Positions 1 to 9,779 are shown, numbered from the stretch's first letter. The stretch: DNA of 64,000 nt from Streptomyces sp. NBC_01306 (GCF_026340465.1 NZ_JAPEPC010000001.1:3002001-3066000); one strand, 5' to 3'. Made by a program: numbers and translations. The notes: generated by a model from the sequence alone, not told the origin.

Positions 1-279
1 GTCGGTGTCCAGGTCCTTGAGGATCCGGACGACACCCGACGACTGCGTACCGGCGCCGTACGACGACACCGCCATCCAGTCCATGGTGACCGACGTGGAC
101 AGCGCACGGGCCAGGTCGGCCATCACCATCACAGCGCCCTTGAGAACACCGACGAGCAGCAGATCCTTGCCCGCGTACTCCGCGTCGATCTTCGCGGCCA
201 GCTCCGCGAGCTTGGCGTCGATCTCTTCCTTGGTGATGAGCACCGACGCGAGGTCGGTGCCCATGTCTTTCTCGTTCAC
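1..279 (-). CDS. hpt: Hypoxanthine phosphoribosyltransferase, N-terminal part (cut by window edge)
   Basis: Purine-salvage enzyme that transfers phosphoribose from PRPP to hypoxanthine or guanine in the cytoplasm. Only the first 90-odd residues are in the window. They include the segment LLLVGVLKGAVMVMADL and a DWMAVSSYG stretch with the following SSGVVRILKDLD, typical of bacterial HPRT; the PRPP-binding motif lies beyond the edge. I chose GTG at 279 (VNEKDMGTD). GTG at 288 and ATG at 264 are in-frame alternatives, and none has a strong ribosome site. It lies 49 nt downstream of tilS on the same strand, the usual actinobacterial tilS-hpt order, so co-transcription is likely. Identity is secure; the start is not. 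Confidence 0.9.
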   Translation of the reverse strand, partial: MNEKDMGTDLASVLITKEEIDAKLAELAAKIDAEYAGKDLLLVGVLKGAVMVMADLARALSTSVTMDWMAVSSYGAGTQSSGVVRILKDLDTD

Positions 280-328
280 CCGGGCCACTTTCAGTTGCTT
301 GTGCTTCGGCTTGCGGCGCAGCTTCGCG

Positions 329-1453
329 TCAGCCTTGCCGGATAACCAGTCTGCCACCCTGCCGCTGAGCCTCGACGCGGCCCGGGAGGTTGATGGCACC
401 CTGCCCGCGCCAGCCGGTGATCAGCCGGTCGATCTCCTCGATGTGGCGGGCGAAGAGGGAACCGGCGGGCGAGCCGGCGGCGATGGCGGAGCGGCGCAGC
501 ACCCGGCTGCGGACGGCGGGCGGCAGGGCGTAGAGCTTGGCGCACTCCAGCTGCCCTGCCTCGTCCCTGGACGCCTCCTCGGCGTTCGCCGCCCAGGCGT
601 CCAGGGCGTCGGCGTCGTCGCGGGAGAGGCGTGCGGTGCGGGCCAGCGCCTCCACGACCCCTTTGCCGAGTGACTTCTCCAGGGCGGGCAGCCCTTCGTG
701 GCGCAGCCGGGAGCGGGTGTACGAGGGGTCCGTGTTGTGCGGATCGTCCCAGACCGGGAGGTGCTGGACGAGACAGGCCTTGCGGGCCGTCTGGCGGTCG
801 AGCTGGAGGAAGGGCCTGCGGTACCGGCCGGCCGCCCCCGAGACGGCCGCCATACCGGACAGGGAGCGGATCCCGGAGCCCCGTGCGAGGCCGAGGAGGA
901 CGGTCTCCGCCTGGTCGTCCCTGGTGTGGCCCAGGAGGACGGCCGCGGCGCCGTGGCGCTCCGCCACGGCGTCGAGCGCGGCGTACCGGGCGTCCCTTGC
1001 CGCGGCCTCGGGCCCGCCGGCGCGGCCGACCGTCACGGCGACGGATTCCACGGGGCCGAGTCCGAGGCCCCTGAGCCGGGAGACGACTTCGTCGGCGCGG
1101 GAGTCCGAGCCGTCCTGGAGACCGTGGTCGATGGTGACGCCGCCTGCGCGGATGTCGAGTTTGCGGGCCTCGAAGGCCAGGGCCGATGCGAGCGCCATGG
1201 AGTCGGCGCCACCGGAGCACGCGACCAGCACCAGTGGCCGGTGCTGCTCGGACGGGGTGCCTCCGGGGCGCGCACCCGGGGAGTGCGGGGCCGCGGGGTG
1301 TCCGGGCCCTTCGCCGGGGGCCGGGCGTCCGGCCGGGGTTCCGTCACTGGCCGTGCGACCGCTGAGGTCGATGGCCGTCTGTTCGTTGAGTACGTCGTGG
1401 AGTACGCGGCGGACCGCCAGGCGTATCGCTGCGACCGCAGGATGGGGACCCAT
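329..1453 (-). CDS. tilS: tRNA(Ile)-lysidine synthase
   Basis: ATP-dependent enzyme that changes C34 of the CAU-anticodon tRNA-Ile to lysidine, so that the tRNA reads AUA. The PP-loop ATP site is SGGADS at about residues 80-85. The downstream [14 protein letters not shown] segment and the YTRSRLRH stretch are hallmarks of the family. The start is ATG 1453 ([11 protein letters not shown]), 10 nt after a GAAGGG-like ribosome site; an upstream in-frame start at 1507 is less likely. A Pro/Gly-rich stretch of about 40 residues separates the first helix from the PP-loop, which is longer than I expect for the family. It lies between a metalloprotease gene and hpt, all leftward. Confidence 0.92.
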   Translation of the reverse strand: MGPHPAVAAIRLAVRRVLHDVLNEQTAIDLSGRTASDGTPAGRPAPGEGPGHPAAPHSPGARPGGTPSEQHRPLVLVACSGGADSMALASALAFEARKLDIRAGGVTIDHGLQDGSDSRADEVVSRLRGLGLGPVESVAVTVGRAGGPEAAARDARYAALDAVAERHGAAAVLLGHTRDDQAETVLLGLARGSGIRSLSGMAAVSGAAGRYRRPFLQLDRQTARKACLVQHLPVWDDPHNTDPSYTRSRLRHEGLPALEKSLGKGVVEALARTARLSRDDADALDAWAANAEEASRDEAGQLECAKLYALPPAVRSRVLRRSAIAAGSPAGSLFARHIEEIDRLITGWRGQGAINLPGRVEAQRQGGRLVIRQG

Positions 1454-1595
1454 ATCCGGTGCCCTTCGGTGGAGTTGGGGGGGTGCCTCGGAGGACGGCT
1501 GCGTCACACAGAGTGCATAGATGGTGACAGAACCAGGCCGTTACCCGAGCATCGCACGCCAACTCCTCGCCGACGGTCCCTCGGATGGGTGATTA

Positions 1596-1617
1596 CCACG
1601 GCGTACTTCTGCCGTGG
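1596..1617 (-). terminator. Hairpin downstream of the metalloprotease gene
   Basis: Perfect 7-bp inverted repeat CCACGGC/GCCGTGG with an 8-nt loop, starting 7 nt beyond the stop codon of the leftward metalloprotease gene. There is no U-tract, which is common for Streptomyces terminators. Confidence 0.5.
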
Positions 1618-1623
1618 GCCGGG

Positions 1624-2757
1624 TCAGAGCGCCTTGTCGCCCTTACCGTGCACCCGCGCGATCCAGTCCGCCGGTTTGGCGATCTCCGCCTTGGTGGGCA
1701 GCGTGTTCGGCGAAGTCCAGACGCGGTTGAAGCCGTCCATGCCGACCTCTTCGACCACCGCCCGTACGAAGCGCTCGCCGTCGCGGTACTGGCGGAGTTT
1801 GGCGTCAAGACCGAGCAGCTTGCGAAGGGCCTGGTCGAGGCGGCCCGCACCCTGTGCCCTGCGCTTCTGGAACTTCTCGCGGATGTCGTCGACCGACGGC
1901 ACGACCTGGGGGCCGACGCCGTCCATCACGTAGTCCGCGTGCCCTTCGAGGAGCGACATGACCGCGGTGAGCCGGCCGAGGATGTCCCGCTGGGCAGGCG
2001 TCTGGACCAGTTCGACCAGTGAGCTGCCGCCGTCGCCCTCGTCGGCCGGACGGTTGCCCGCGAAGGACTGGGCGGCCTCGCGCAGCCGCTCCAGGACGGT
2101 CATCGGGTCGACCTCGGTCTCCTCCAGGAACGACTGGATTTCGCCCTCCAGATGGTCGCGGAGCCAGGGCACACCGGTGAACTGGGTGCGGTGGGTCTCC
2201 TCGTGCAGGCAGACCCAGAGGCGGAAGTCGTGCGGGTCGACGTCCAGCTCGCGCTCCACATGGACGATGTTCGGCGCGACCAGGAGCAGCCGGCCGCCGC
2301 TGCCCGCCCCCGCGGGCAGGTCACGTCCGGCGGGGGCGAACGTCTCGTACTGCCCGAGCACCCGTGAGGAGAGGAACGACAGCAGCATCCCCAGCTCGAC
2401 ACCGGTGACCTTGCCGCCCACCGCGCCGAGCACGGCCCCGCCCGGCGAGTTGCCGCGCCGGTCCTGCATCTTCTCCAGCAGGGGTTTCAGGACCTCACGG
2501 AATCCGGCGACGTTGGCCTTGACCCACCCCGCGCGGTCCACCACGAGGACCGGGGTGTCCTCCAGGTCCGTGCCCTCGGGGATCATCCGGGTGAAGGCGC
2601 GGACGTGCTCCTCGGCGGACTTGGCGTGCCTGCGCAACTCCGCCACCACCGCTCGGGCCTCGTCCCTGCTGACGTCCGGACCCTGCTTCGCGAAGCGGGT
2701 CGCAGTCGCCGTGGCGAGGTTCCAGTCGACCATCTCGGCACCACCGATGCGCGTCAT
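1624..2757 (-). CDS. Zinc-dependent metalloprotease, DUF2342 / F420-associated family
   Basis: Predicted cytoplasmic zincin of 377 aa. The HEETH motif at residues 185-189 fits HExxH, giving two zinc ligands and the catalytic Glu. A later EGHAD at 271-275 probably supplies the third ligand. This matches the actinobacterial DUF2342 family, often named coenzyme F420 biosynthesis-associated because of gene neighbourhoods; no substrate is established. No signal peptide or membrane segment is visible. The start MTRIGGAEMVDW is chosen because it fits homologues I remember; ATG 2733 is an alternative. It sits between dacB upstream and tilS downstream on the same strand, with a hairpin after its stop. 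Confidence 0.88.
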   Translation of the reverse strand: MTRIGGAEMVDWNLATATATRFAKQGPDVSRDEARAVVAELRRHAKSAEEHVRAFTRMIPEGTDLEDTPVLVVDRAGWVKANVAGFREVLKPLLEKMQDRRGNSPGGAVLGAVGGKVTGVELGMLLSFLSSRVLGQYETFAPAGRDLPAGAGSGGRLLLVAPNIVHVERELDVDPHDFRLWVCLHEETHRTQFTGVPWLRDHLEGEIQSFLEETEVDPMTVLERLREAAQSFAGNRPADEGDGGSSLVELVQTPAQRDILGRLTAVMSLLEGHADYVMDGVGPQVVPSVDDIREKFQKRRAQGAGRLDQALRKLLGLDAKLRQYRDGERFVRAVVEEVGMDGFNRVWTSPNTLPTKAEIAKPADWIARVHGKGDKAL

Positions 2758-2906
2758 GCGTCAACCGTACGTTCTCGGATCCGCGGACGGTGAGGTGTTG
2801 CACCGGCTGCTCACGGCTCACGGGCGGTGCACACGCGGCGCCGTACGGACGGGGGGTGGGCCACCGAAGCCTCCCGGGGGAGCTCCGGGCGGGCTCCCGG
2901 AGGGCT

Positions 2907-4418
2907 TCAGCCGGTGCAGCCGCAGGCCGCCACGGCCGTGCCCAGGCGGTCGAGGGCCGACTGGGCCGCCGTCGGGGACGCGGTGTCCGACGCCATGAAC
3001 GCGAAGGCCAGCAGCCTGCCCCGGGTGTCCACCACCGTCCCGGCCAGGGTGTTCACCCCGGTCAGGGTGCCGGTCTTGGCGTGGATGAGACCGGCAGCAC
3101 GGCCGGCGCCCGACGGGTCCGTGAAGCGTCCGTCGAGTGTGCCGGTGAATCCGGCGATCGGCAGCCCGGTGAGGATCGGGCGCAGTTCGGGGTGGGCCGG
3201 GTCGCCCGCCCGGGTGAGGAGGGTGGCGAGCAGCGTCGGCGAGACCTTGTCCTGCCTGTTCAGCCCGCTGCCGTCGGCGAAGTGGGCCCCGCCCAGGGGC
3301 AGGCCGAGCTTCTTCAGCCGGTCCCGGACCGCCCGGCCCGCGCCCGCGAAGCTCGCTGGTTCGTGCGCGGCGAGCGCGGTCTGCCGGGCGACGGCCTCGG
3401 CGATGTCGTTGTCGCTGTTGGTGAGGGCCCGCTCGACCAGCGCCGAGAGCGGCGCCGAGTACGTGCTGGCCACCGTCTTCGCGCCCTTGGGGGACTTGCC
3501 GGGCGACGGTGCGCCCTTGCTGTGGACGGACCGGTCGGCCAGCATCGAGGCGAACGTACGGGCGGTGTCGCCCGCCGGGTCGCCGGAGCGCGGGGCCGGT
3601 CCGTGGTCCCCTTCCTCCGGGGAGCCGGCCGAGCCGCCGGAGGAACTGGAGTCACTGGAGTCGCTGGGGTCCCCGGAGCCGCCGGAATCCCCGGAGCCGC
3701 CGCCCAGCCGCCCCTCGTCCGTCATGAGGGCGCTGACCGGGGCGAGGTTGTCGTTGGGGCCGATGGGGTGCAGCACGGGTCCCGAGTAGAGCGAGGTGTC
3801 GTACGAGATACGGACGGAGCTGACGCCCCGGTCGCGCAGCACCTTGGCCGTCGCGTCGGCGAGCGCCCGCAGCCCGTCCCGGTCCAGGGTCGGGTCGCCG
3901 CCGCCCCTGAGGGTCACCCGCTTCCCGTCGGGGGTCGCGGTGACGGTGGTGGCGATGCGGTGGCCGGGACCGAGCGCGGAGAGCCCGGCGGCCATCGTCG
4001 CCAGCTTCACCGTGGAGGCGGGGGTCATGAGCCGGCCGGCGTCCGATCCGTACAGGGTCCGGCCGGTGACGGTGTCGATCACCACGCCGCCCGCGGTGGG
4101 GCCCAGCGCCGGGTCGTCCATCAGGTGGCCGAGCGCATCGCCGAGCCCTTTGCCGGTCGGTGCGGCGCTGCTGCCGAGTGCGGCCAGCACGCCGGGCGCA
4201 TGGGGCGCGGGCGCCGGGCCGGCCGGACCGCCGGGGTGCGCGGGGCTCCCGTGATGTGCGCCACCTGTCCGGTCCCGGGCAGCGGCCCAGTCCCGCTCGG
4301 CCTTACGCTGACCTGAGTCCCAGGGTCCGGTCGCCGCGATCAGCCCGGCCGCGAGCGCGAGACCGATCACGGCGGAGCCCGCCGAGAGTTGCCACGTCGT
4401 CACCTTCGGCACCGGCAC
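2907..4418 (-). CDS. dacB: D-alanyl-D-alanine carboxypeptidase / endopeptidase (PBP4 type)
   Basis: Peptidase S13 family enzyme that trims D-Ala and cross-bridges in peptidoglycan outside the membrane. An N-terminal hydrophobic segment ([15 protein letters not shown]) serves as signal or anchor. The active-site motifs are present in order: STVK near residue 135, SDN near 335 and KTG near 448. A Gly/Ser/Asp-rich insert of about 30 residues near 240-270 interrupts the middle domain. GTG 4418 is preferred because AAAGGGG lies 10 nt upstream; the frame is open to ATG 4463. It diverges from ppa across about 140 bp, as in other Streptomyces. Confidence 0.93.
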   Translation of the reverse strand: MPVPKVTTWQLSAGSAVIGLALAAGLIAATGPWDSGQRKAERDWAAARDRTGGAHHGSPAHPGGPAGPAPAPHAPGVLAALGSSAAPTGKGLGDALGHLMDDPALGPTAGGVVIDTVTGRTLYGSDAGRLMTPASTVKLATMAAGLSALGPGHRIATTVTATPDGKRVTLRGGGDPTLDRDGLRALADATAKVLRDRGVSSVRISYDTSLYSGPVLHPIGPNDNLAPVSALMTDEGRLGGGSGDSGGSGDPSDSSDSSSSGGSAGSPEEGDHGPAPRSGDPAGDTARTFASMLADRSVHSKGAPSPGKSPKGAKTVASTYSAPLSALVERALTNSDNDIAEAVARQTALAAHEPASFAGAGRAVRDRLKKLGLPLGGAHFADGSGLNRQDKVSPTLLATLLTRAGDPAHPELRPILTGLPIAGFTGTLDGRFTDPSGAGRAAGLIHAKTGTLTGVNTLAGTVVDTRGRLLAFAFMASDTASPTAAQSALDRLGTAVAACGCTG

Positions 4419-4556
4419 CTCGGAGCAGCCCCTTTCGCGATCACACATCGTCGTGGGGGACACTTAACCACTGCGTTTGCCGTGCGCGCGGCATCCGGCC
4501 GGTCCGGCAGGACGCAGCACCACCCGAAGTTCGTGTTGATCATGGAGGAGCCACCC

Positions 4557-5051
4557 GTGGAGTTCGACGTCACCATCGAGATTCCGAAGGGTTCGCGGAA
4601 CAAGTACGAGGTGGACCACGAGACCGGCCGGATCCGTCTGGACCGTCGGCTCTTCACCTCGACCAGCTACCCCGCGGACTACGGATTCGTCGAGAACACC
4701 CTCGGCGAGGACGGCGACCCGCTGGACGCCCTTGTCCTGCTGGACGAGCCGACCTTCCCCGGCTGTGTCATCAAGTGCCGCGCGATCGGCATGTTCCGGA
4801 TGACCGACGAGGCCGGCGGCGACGACAAGCTGCTCTGCGTCCCGGCCTCCGACCCCCGGGTGGAGCACCTGCGCGACATCCACCACGTGTCGGAGTTCGA
4901 CCGCCTGGAGATCCAGCACTTCTTCGAGGTCTACAAGGACCTGGAGCCCGGCAAGTCCGTCGAGGGCGCCGACTGGGTCGGCCGTGCCGACGCCGAGGCC
5001 GAGGTCGAGAACTCGTACAAGCGCCTCCAGGCGCAGGGCGGGTCGCACTGA
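4557..5051 (+). CDS. ppa: Inorganic pyrophosphatase (family I)
   Basis: Soluble Mg-dependent enzyme that hydrolyses pyrophosphate to phosphate and so pulls biosynthetic reactions forward. The protein is 164 aa, normal for the bacterial family. The signature [10 protein letters not shown] (about 60-69) carries the metal-binding Asp residues, and the YPADYGFV segment and KVxHxxDIHH-like region (DIHHVSEFD) are present. The start is GTG 4557, which has GGAGGAG at 4544-4550. The gene diverges from dacB and is followed by a strong hairpin at 5105-5143. Confidence 0.96.
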   Translation: MEFDVTIEIPKGSRNKYEVDHETGRIRLDRRLFTSTSYPADYGFVENTLGEDGDPLDALVLLDEPTFPGCVIKCRAIGMFRMTDEAGGDDKLLCVPASDPRVEHLRDIHHVSEFDRLEIQHFFEVYKDLEPGKSVEGADWVGRADAEAEVENSYKRLQAQGGSH

Positions 5052-5104
5052 GCCACAGCTGATGCGGTGCCGGCCGCACAGCCCGGCCCGTGCCGAGACT
5101 GCTC

Positions 5105-5143
5105 CTGCGGGCGGTGTGTCCCTCCGGGGCGCACCGCCCGCAG
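5105..5143 (+). terminator. ppa terminator hairpin
   Basis: Perfect 12-bp arms (CTGCGGGCGGTG at 5105-5116 and its complement at 5132-5143) with a 15-nt loop, 53 nt after the ppa stop. No U-tract follows. Confidence 0.7.
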
Positions 5144-5226
5144 TGCGTCCGGAGGCGGTACAGGCGGTATCCGTGCGCATACTGGGCAGGCGCTGATCAG
5201 GTACGGGAGAGGTGGGAGCGGAGCGA

Positions 5227-6879
5227 GTGGCTGAGACCGACGGTCCCGAGGACCGCAAGCCGCAGTCGGACGAGGTACGGAGCGCCTTCGTACCGCCGAC
5301 GGGCACGGGGACCCCGGCCCCCGAGGACTCCTCCACCACCTCGGAGTTCGCCGTGCCGCCCGGGCTGGCCGCCGAGACGCCTTCCGAACCCGAGGGTTCC
5401 GCCTTCACCACCCCGCAGACGTACAGCGCCCAGAACTCGCCGCCCGCCTTCACCCCGGCCCATGGCTTCCCCATGATCAAGCTGGCCAAGGAGGCGCCCT
5501 GGCAGGACCGGATGCGCACGATGCTGCGGATGCCGGTCCATGAGCGGCCGACGGTGGAAGCGGCGCAGAAGCAGGACGACGAGTCGGGTCCCGCCGTACC
5601 GCGCGTGCTCGACCTGACGCTGCGTATCGGCGAGCTGCTGCTCGCGGGCGGCGAGGGCGCCGAGGACGTCGAGGCGGCGATGTTCGGCGTCACCCAGGCG
5701 TACGGGCTCGAACGCTGCGAGCCGACCGTCACCTTCACCCTGCTGTCGATCTCGCACCAGCCGTCGCTGGTGGACGACCCGGTGACCGCGAGCCGTACCG
5801 TACGCCGCCGCGGCACCGACTACACCCGTCTGGCGGCGGTCTACCACCTCATCGACGACATCACGTCCGAGGACGTCGACGTCTCGCTGGAGGAGGCGTA
5901 CCGCGGCCTCGCCGGGATCCGCCGTAACCGCCACCCCTATCCGGGCTGGGCGCTGACGACCGCCAACGGGCTGCTGGCCGGTGCGGCCTCCGTGCTCGTC
6001 GGCGGTGGCGCGCTGGTCTTCATCGCGGCGATGGTGGGTGCGATGCTCGGCGACCGGCTTGCCTGGTTCCTCGCCGGGCGCGGGCTGCCGGAGTTCTACC
6101 AGTTCTCGGTGGCGGCGATGCCGCCGGCCGCGGTGGGGGTGCTGCTCACGATCCTGGACGTGCCCGGCCTGCGCGCCTCAGCGGTGATCACCGGTGGGCT
6201 CTTCGCCCTGCTGCCGGGACGGGCGCTCGTCGCGGGTGTCCAGGACGGTCTGACCGGTTACTACATCACCGCGTCCGCGCGGCTCCTCGAAGTCGTCTAC
6301 TTCTTCATCTCGATCGTCATCGGCGTGCTGATCGTGATCTCGGCGGGGCTCCAGCTCGGCGCCGGCGGGCTCAACGCGGAGGCGGCGCTGCTGAGCGTCA
6401 ACAGGCCCGTCGTCCAGATCATCGCCGCGATGGTGCTGACCTTCGCCTTCGCGATCCTGCTCCAGCAGGACCGCTCGACGGTGCTGATGGTGACGCTGAA
6501 CGGCGGGGTGGCCTGGATCGTCTACGGGGCGCTGCACTACGCGGGACGCATCTCGGCGGTGCCGTCCACCGCCATCGCGGCCGGACTCGTGGGTCTGTTC
6601 GGGCAGTTGTTCTCGCGCTACCGGTACGCATCGGCGCTGCCGTACGTCACGGCGGCGATCGGGCCGCTGCTGCCCGGTTCCGCGACGTACTTCGGGATGC
6701 TGTACTTCGCACACAGCGACGTGAACAAGGGGCTGGCCTCGCTGACCAAGGCGGCCGCCCTGGCGCTGGCCATCGCGGTCGGGGTGAACCTCGGCGGTGA
6801 GATCTCCCGGCTCTTCATGCGGGCGCCCGGCGTGGTCGGCGGCCAGCGCCGGGCGGCGAAGCGGACGCGCGGCTTCTGA
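5227..6879 (+). CDS. Threonine/serine exporter family membrane protein (ThrE type)
   Basis: Membrane protein of about 550 aa of the ThrE family. It has an acidic, disordered cytoplasmic N-terminus of about 130 residues, then a soluble part carrying the conserved LRIGELLLAGGEGAEDVE segment (DUF1212), then about ten hydrophobic segments including the C-terminal DUF3815-like half. Corynebacterium glutamicum ThrE exports threonine and serine by proton motive force; the substrate here is inferred. GTG 5227 (VAETDGPED) is preferred and has GGAG upstream; GTG 5212 is an in-frame alternative. It follows ppa after a terminator, so it probably has its own promoter, and it is convergent with the DedA gene 26 bp away. 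Confidence 0.85.
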   Translation: MAETDGPEDRKPQSDEVRSAFVPPTGTGTPAPEDSSTTSEFAVPPGLAAETPSEPEGSAFTTPQTYSAQNSPPAFTPAHGFPMIKLAKEAPWQDRMRTMLRMPVHERPTVEAAQKQDDESGPAVPRVLDLTLRIGELLLAGGEGAEDVEAAMFGVTQAYGLERCEPTVTFTLLSISHQPSLVDDPVTASRTVRRRGTDYTRLAAVYHLIDDITSEDVDVSLEEAYRGLAGIRRNRHPYPGWALTTANGLLAGAASVLVGGGALVFIAAMVGAMLGDRLAWFLAGRGLPEFYQFSVAAMPPAAVGVLLTILDVPGLRASAVITGGLFALLPGRALVAGVQDGLTGYYITASARLLEVVYFFISIVIGVLIVISAGLQLGAGGLNAEAALLSVNRPVVQIIAAMVLTFAFAILLQQDRSTVLMVTLNGGVAWIVYGALHYAGRISAVPSTAIAAGLVGLFGQLFSRYRYASALPYVTAAIGPLLPGSATYFGMLYFAHSDVNKGLASLTKAAALALAIAVGVNLGGEISRLFMRAPGVVGGQRRAAKRTRGF

Positions 6880-6905
6880 GCCGTAGCCGTGTTTTGAAAG
6901 CGCCG

Positions 6906-7604
6906 CTACCGCTTGGCGTGCCGGCGGCGCTGTGTGCCGGACCCCTGGCCCTCCGGTGCGTCGCCGCCCGGCGTGCCCTCCCGGGCGGCCTTTCCGCGTG
7001 AGCGCAGGTACTCGATCACGATCGGCACCACCGACACCAGCACGATGGCGACGAGGATCAGCTCGATGTGCGCGTTGACGAACGCGACCTTGCCGAGCCC
7101 CGCGCCGAGCAGGGTGACGCCCACGCCCCAGAGCGTGCCGCCGATGAGGTTGAAGATCACGAACGAGCGGTAGTTCATCCGGCTCACGCCCGCGATGATC
7201 GGCGTGAACGTCCGCACGATGGGCACGAAGCGGGCCAGTACCAGGGACTTCGGGCCGTACTTCTCGAAGAAGTCGTGCGCCTTCTCGACGTTCTCCTGCT
7301 TGAAGAGCTTGGAGTCGGGGCGCCGGAAGAGCGAAGGTCCGACCTTGCGGCCGAACAGATAGCCCACCTGGTCGCCCGCGACGGCGGCGAGCGCGACCAG
7401 CACGCAGAGCAACCAGAGCGGAGTACCGAGCTTGCCGGTGGTGACGAGCAGACCGCTGGTGAACAGCAGGGAGTCGCCCGGCAGGAAGAAGCCGATCAGC
7501 AGCCCGGACTCGGCGAAGATGATCACCAGCAGGCCGGCCACCCCGAAGGTGCTGATCAGGTAGTCCGGGTCCATCCAGCTCGGTCCGAGCGCGAGAGTAG
7601 TCAC
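6906..7604 (-). CDS. DedA family membrane protein (VTT/SNARE-associated domain)
   Basis: Polytopic inner-membrane protein of about 232 aa. Family motifs are present: ESGLLIGFFLPGDSLLF near the N-terminus, and RFVPIVRTFTPIIAGVSRM with the conserved Arg residues in the middle. DedA proteins act in membrane homeostasis, with evidence for flipping of undecaprenyl phosphate or phospholipids; the role here is inferred. The C-terminus is basic (RRRHAKR). GTG 7604 is chosen because AGGAG lies 9 nt upstream; ATGs at 7634 and 7643 have no ribosome site. It is convergent with thrE and divergent from the YbjQ-like gene. Confidence 0.9.
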   Translation of the reverse strand: MTTLALGPSWMDPDYLISTFGVAGLLVIIFAESGLLIGFFLPGDSLLFTSGLLVTTGKLGTPLWLLCVLVALAAVAGDQVGYLFGRKVGPSLFRRPDSKLFKQENVEKAHDFFEKYGPKSLVLARFVPIVRTFTPIIAGVSRMNYRSFVIFNLIGGTLWGVGVTLLGAGLGKVAFVNAHIELILVAIVLVSVVPIVIEYLRSRGKAAREGTPGGDAPEGQGSGTQRRRHAKR

Positions 7605-7762
7605 GGGTTCCGGGCTCCTGGGGTCAGTCGGCATGGGTGCCATGCGGGTAATGGCTGGCCAAAGTTATCAACGCCCGCGCGGGGTTACTGGTTCCATCGC
7701 CTCGCCACGGGTGCGAGGTGACCTGGTTTTCGGGCAAGGTGATCACCAGGAGGTGATGCCGG

Positions 7763-8128
7763 ATGAGCATCGCGGATTACGGCGGCGGCCAGTCGCCCCA
7801 GGCCGACGTACTGGTCGTCACGACGAACGACGTCCCCGGGTACACGGTGCAGCAGGTCGTCGGCGAGGTGTTCGGGCTCACAGTCCGCTCCCGCCATCTG
7901 GGCAGCCAGATCGGCGCCGGCCTGAAGTCGATGATCGGCGGCGAGCTCAAGGGGCTGACGAAGACCCTGGTGGAGACCCGCAACCAGGCGATGGAGCGAC
8001 TGATCGAGCAGGCCCGCGCGCGCGGCGCCAACGGTGTGCTCGCGATGCGGTTCGACGTCACCGAGGCGGCCGACATCGGCACCGAGGTGTGCGCGTACGG
8101 CACGGCGGTCGTGATCGCCAAGCAGTGA
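7763..8128 (+). CDS. YbjQ family protein (heavy-metal-binding domain)
   Basis: Small soluble protein of 121 aa of the YbjQ/DUF74 family (Pfam YbjQ_1). It has the pattern VLVVTTNDVPGY at the N-terminus, then an amphipathic segment (GGELKGLTKTLVETRNQAMERL) and ANGVLAMRFDV near the C-terminus. Members form pentamers; the heavy-metal-binding name comes from domain annotation rather than a proven role. The ATG has a near-perfect AGGAGGTG ribosome site about 8 nt upstream. Inverted repeats follow the stop at 8131-8174. Confidence 0.88.
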   Translation: MSIADYGGGQSPQADVLVVTTNDVPGYTVQQVVGEVFGLTVRSRHLGSQIGAGLKSMIGGELKGLTKTLVETRNQAMERLIEQARARGANGVLAMRFDVTEAADIGTEVCAYGTAVVIAKQ

Positions 8129-8136
8129 CGGCGGGG

Positions 8137-8174
8137 CGGTACGGGTACGGGCGCCCCGCCCAGCACCCGTACCG
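8137..8174 (+). terminator. Hairpin after the YbjQ-like gene
   Basis: 10-bp perfect arms CGGTACGGGT (8137-8146) and ACCCGTACCG (8165-8174). A second, mutually exclusive stem GCGGGGCG/CGCCCCGC uses 8131-8138 and 8152-8159. The structure begins right after the stop codon at 8128. Confidence 0.6.
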
Positions 8175-8296
8175 TCTCCCCCGCCGCCCCCGCCTGCCCC
8201 ACCTCGCACACCGGCACGGCCGGGCGCACCACCCGCACCATTTGTCCGCATCGTCGCGACAGGAGAGCGCGGCTCAGAGGAAGGCGAACGCGAACC

Positions 8297-9718
8297 ATGC
8301 CACTGCACCGAGGCGCGAACGGGTCCGACGACTCCGGGAAACCGTCCACCATCGCCGTGAACCCCTTCTTCGGCGACGCGAACCCCGTCGGCGGCATGGA
8401 CACCGCCCCGCCCAAGCACCGGCTCCCCGACGGCCCGCTGCCGCCGATGAGCGCGTACCAGCTGGTCCATGACGAGCTGATGCTGGACGGCAACTCGCGG
8501 CTCAATCTCGCCACGTTCGTCACGACGTGGATGGAGCCGCAGGCCGGGGTGCTCCTGGCGGAGTGCCGCGACAAGAACATGATCGACAAGGACGAGTACC
8601 CGCGCACCGCCGAGCTGGAGCGGCGCTGTGTGGCGATGCTCGCCGACCTGTGGAACGCGCCGGATCCCACGACCGCCGTGGGCTGTTCGACGACCGGTTC
8701 CAGCGAGGCGTGCATGCTCGCGGGCATGGCGTTCAAGCGGCGCTGGGCGAAGCGGAACGCTGACCGCTATCCGGCCACCGCGCGGCCGAACCTCGTCATG
8801 GGGGTCAATGTCCAGGTCTGCTGGGAGAAGTTCTGCACCTTCTGGGAGGTCGAGGCGCGGCAGGTCCCCATGGAGGGCGACCGCTACCACCTGGACCCGC
8901 AGGCCGCCGCCGATCTCTGCGACGAGAACACCATCGGTGTCGTGGGCGTGCTCGGCTCCACCTTCGACGGGTCGTACGAGCCGATCGCCGAGCTCTGCGC
9001 GGCCCTGGACGCCCTCCAGGAGCGCACCGGCCTGGACATCCCCGTCCATGTCGACGGGGCGTCGGGCGCGATGGTCGCCCCCTTCCTCGACGAGGAGCTG
9101 ATCTGGGACTTCCGGCTCCCCCGGGTCTCGTCCATCAACACGTCGGGCCACAAGTACGGGCTGGTCTACCCGGGTGTCGGCTGGGCGCTGTGGCGCTCCG
9201 CCGAGGAACTGCCCGAGGAGCTGGTCTTCCGGGTCAACTACCTGGGCGGCGACATGCCGACCTTCGCCCTCAACTTCTCCCGGCCGGGCGCGCAGGTGGT
9301 GGCGCAGTACTACACGTTCCTCCGGCTCGGCAAGGAGGGATACCGCGCCGTCCAGCAGGCAACACGCGACGTGGCGCAGGGACTTGCCGGCCGGATCGAG
9401 GCGCTGGGCGACTTCCGGCTGCTGACCCGGGGCAATGAGCTGCCGGTCTTCGCCTTCACGACGACGCAGGACACCACGAGCTTCGACGTGTTCGACGTGT
9501 CACGCCGGCTGCGCGAGCGGGGGTGGCTGGTGCCCGCGTACACCTTCCCCGAGAACCGGCAGGACCTCTCGGTGCTGCGGGTGGTCTGCCGCAACGGGTT
9601 CTCCGAGGACCTGTCCGATCTGCTGATGGACGATATGGAGTCGCTCCTGCCCGAACTCCGGCGCCAGTCCGGACCGTTGGAGCGGAGCAAGGCGCAGGCC
9701 ACGGCGTTCCACCACTAG
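8297..9718 (+). CDS. gadB: Glutamate decarboxylase (PLP-dependent)
   Basis: Cytoplasmic PLP enzyme converting glutamate to GABA and CO2, used in acid resistance and GABA metabolism. The protein is 473 aa, normal for group II glutamate decarboxylases. The PLP Schiff-base lysine lies in SGHKYGLVYPG (Lys about 286), the cofactor Asp in HVDGASG (about 251-257), and the phosphate-binding STTGSSEACM near 131-140. AGAGGAAGG lies about 12 nt before the ATG. Upstream 8175-8296 shows no gene. An 11-bp inverted repeat shared with the convergent padR end follows the stop. No antiporter gene is adjacent, so transport of glutamate and GABA must be encoded elsewhere. Confidence 0.93.
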   Translation: MPLHRGANGSDDSGKPSTIAVNPFFGDANPVGGMDTAPPKHRLPDGPLPPMSAYQLVHDELMLDGNSRLNLATFVTTWMEPQAGVLLAECRDKNMIDKDEYPRTAELERRCVAMLADLWNAPDPTTAVGCSTTGSSEACMLAGMAFKRRWAKRNADRYPATARPNLVMGVNVQVCWEKFCTFWEVEARQVPMEGDRYHLDPQAAADLCDENTIGVVGVLGSTFDGSYEPIAELCAALDALQERTGLDIPVHVDGASGAMVAPFLDEELIWDFRLPRVSSINTSGHKYGLVYPGVGWALWRSAEELPEELVFRVNYLGGDMPTFALNFSRPGAQVVAQYYTFLRLGKEGYRAVQQATRDVAQGLAGRIEALGDFRLLTRGNELPVFAFTTTQDTTSFDVFDVSRRLRERGWLVPAYTFPENRQDLSVLRVVCRNGFSEDLSDLLMDDMESLLPELRRQSGPLERSKAQATAFHH

Positions 9719-9742
9719 GTCCTTCCCGACCGGCTTCGGGCC

Positions 9743-9779
9743 GGCCGCACCCGTCAGGCGCTGTTCCCCGGGTGCGGCC
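9743..9779. terminator. Bidirectional hairpin between gadB and padR
   Basis: Perfect 11-bp arms GGCCGCACCCG and CGGGTGCGGCC with a 15-nt loop. It lies just beyond the gadB stop and overlaps the last codons of the convergent padR gene, so it could stop transcription from both sides. Confidence 0.6.
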
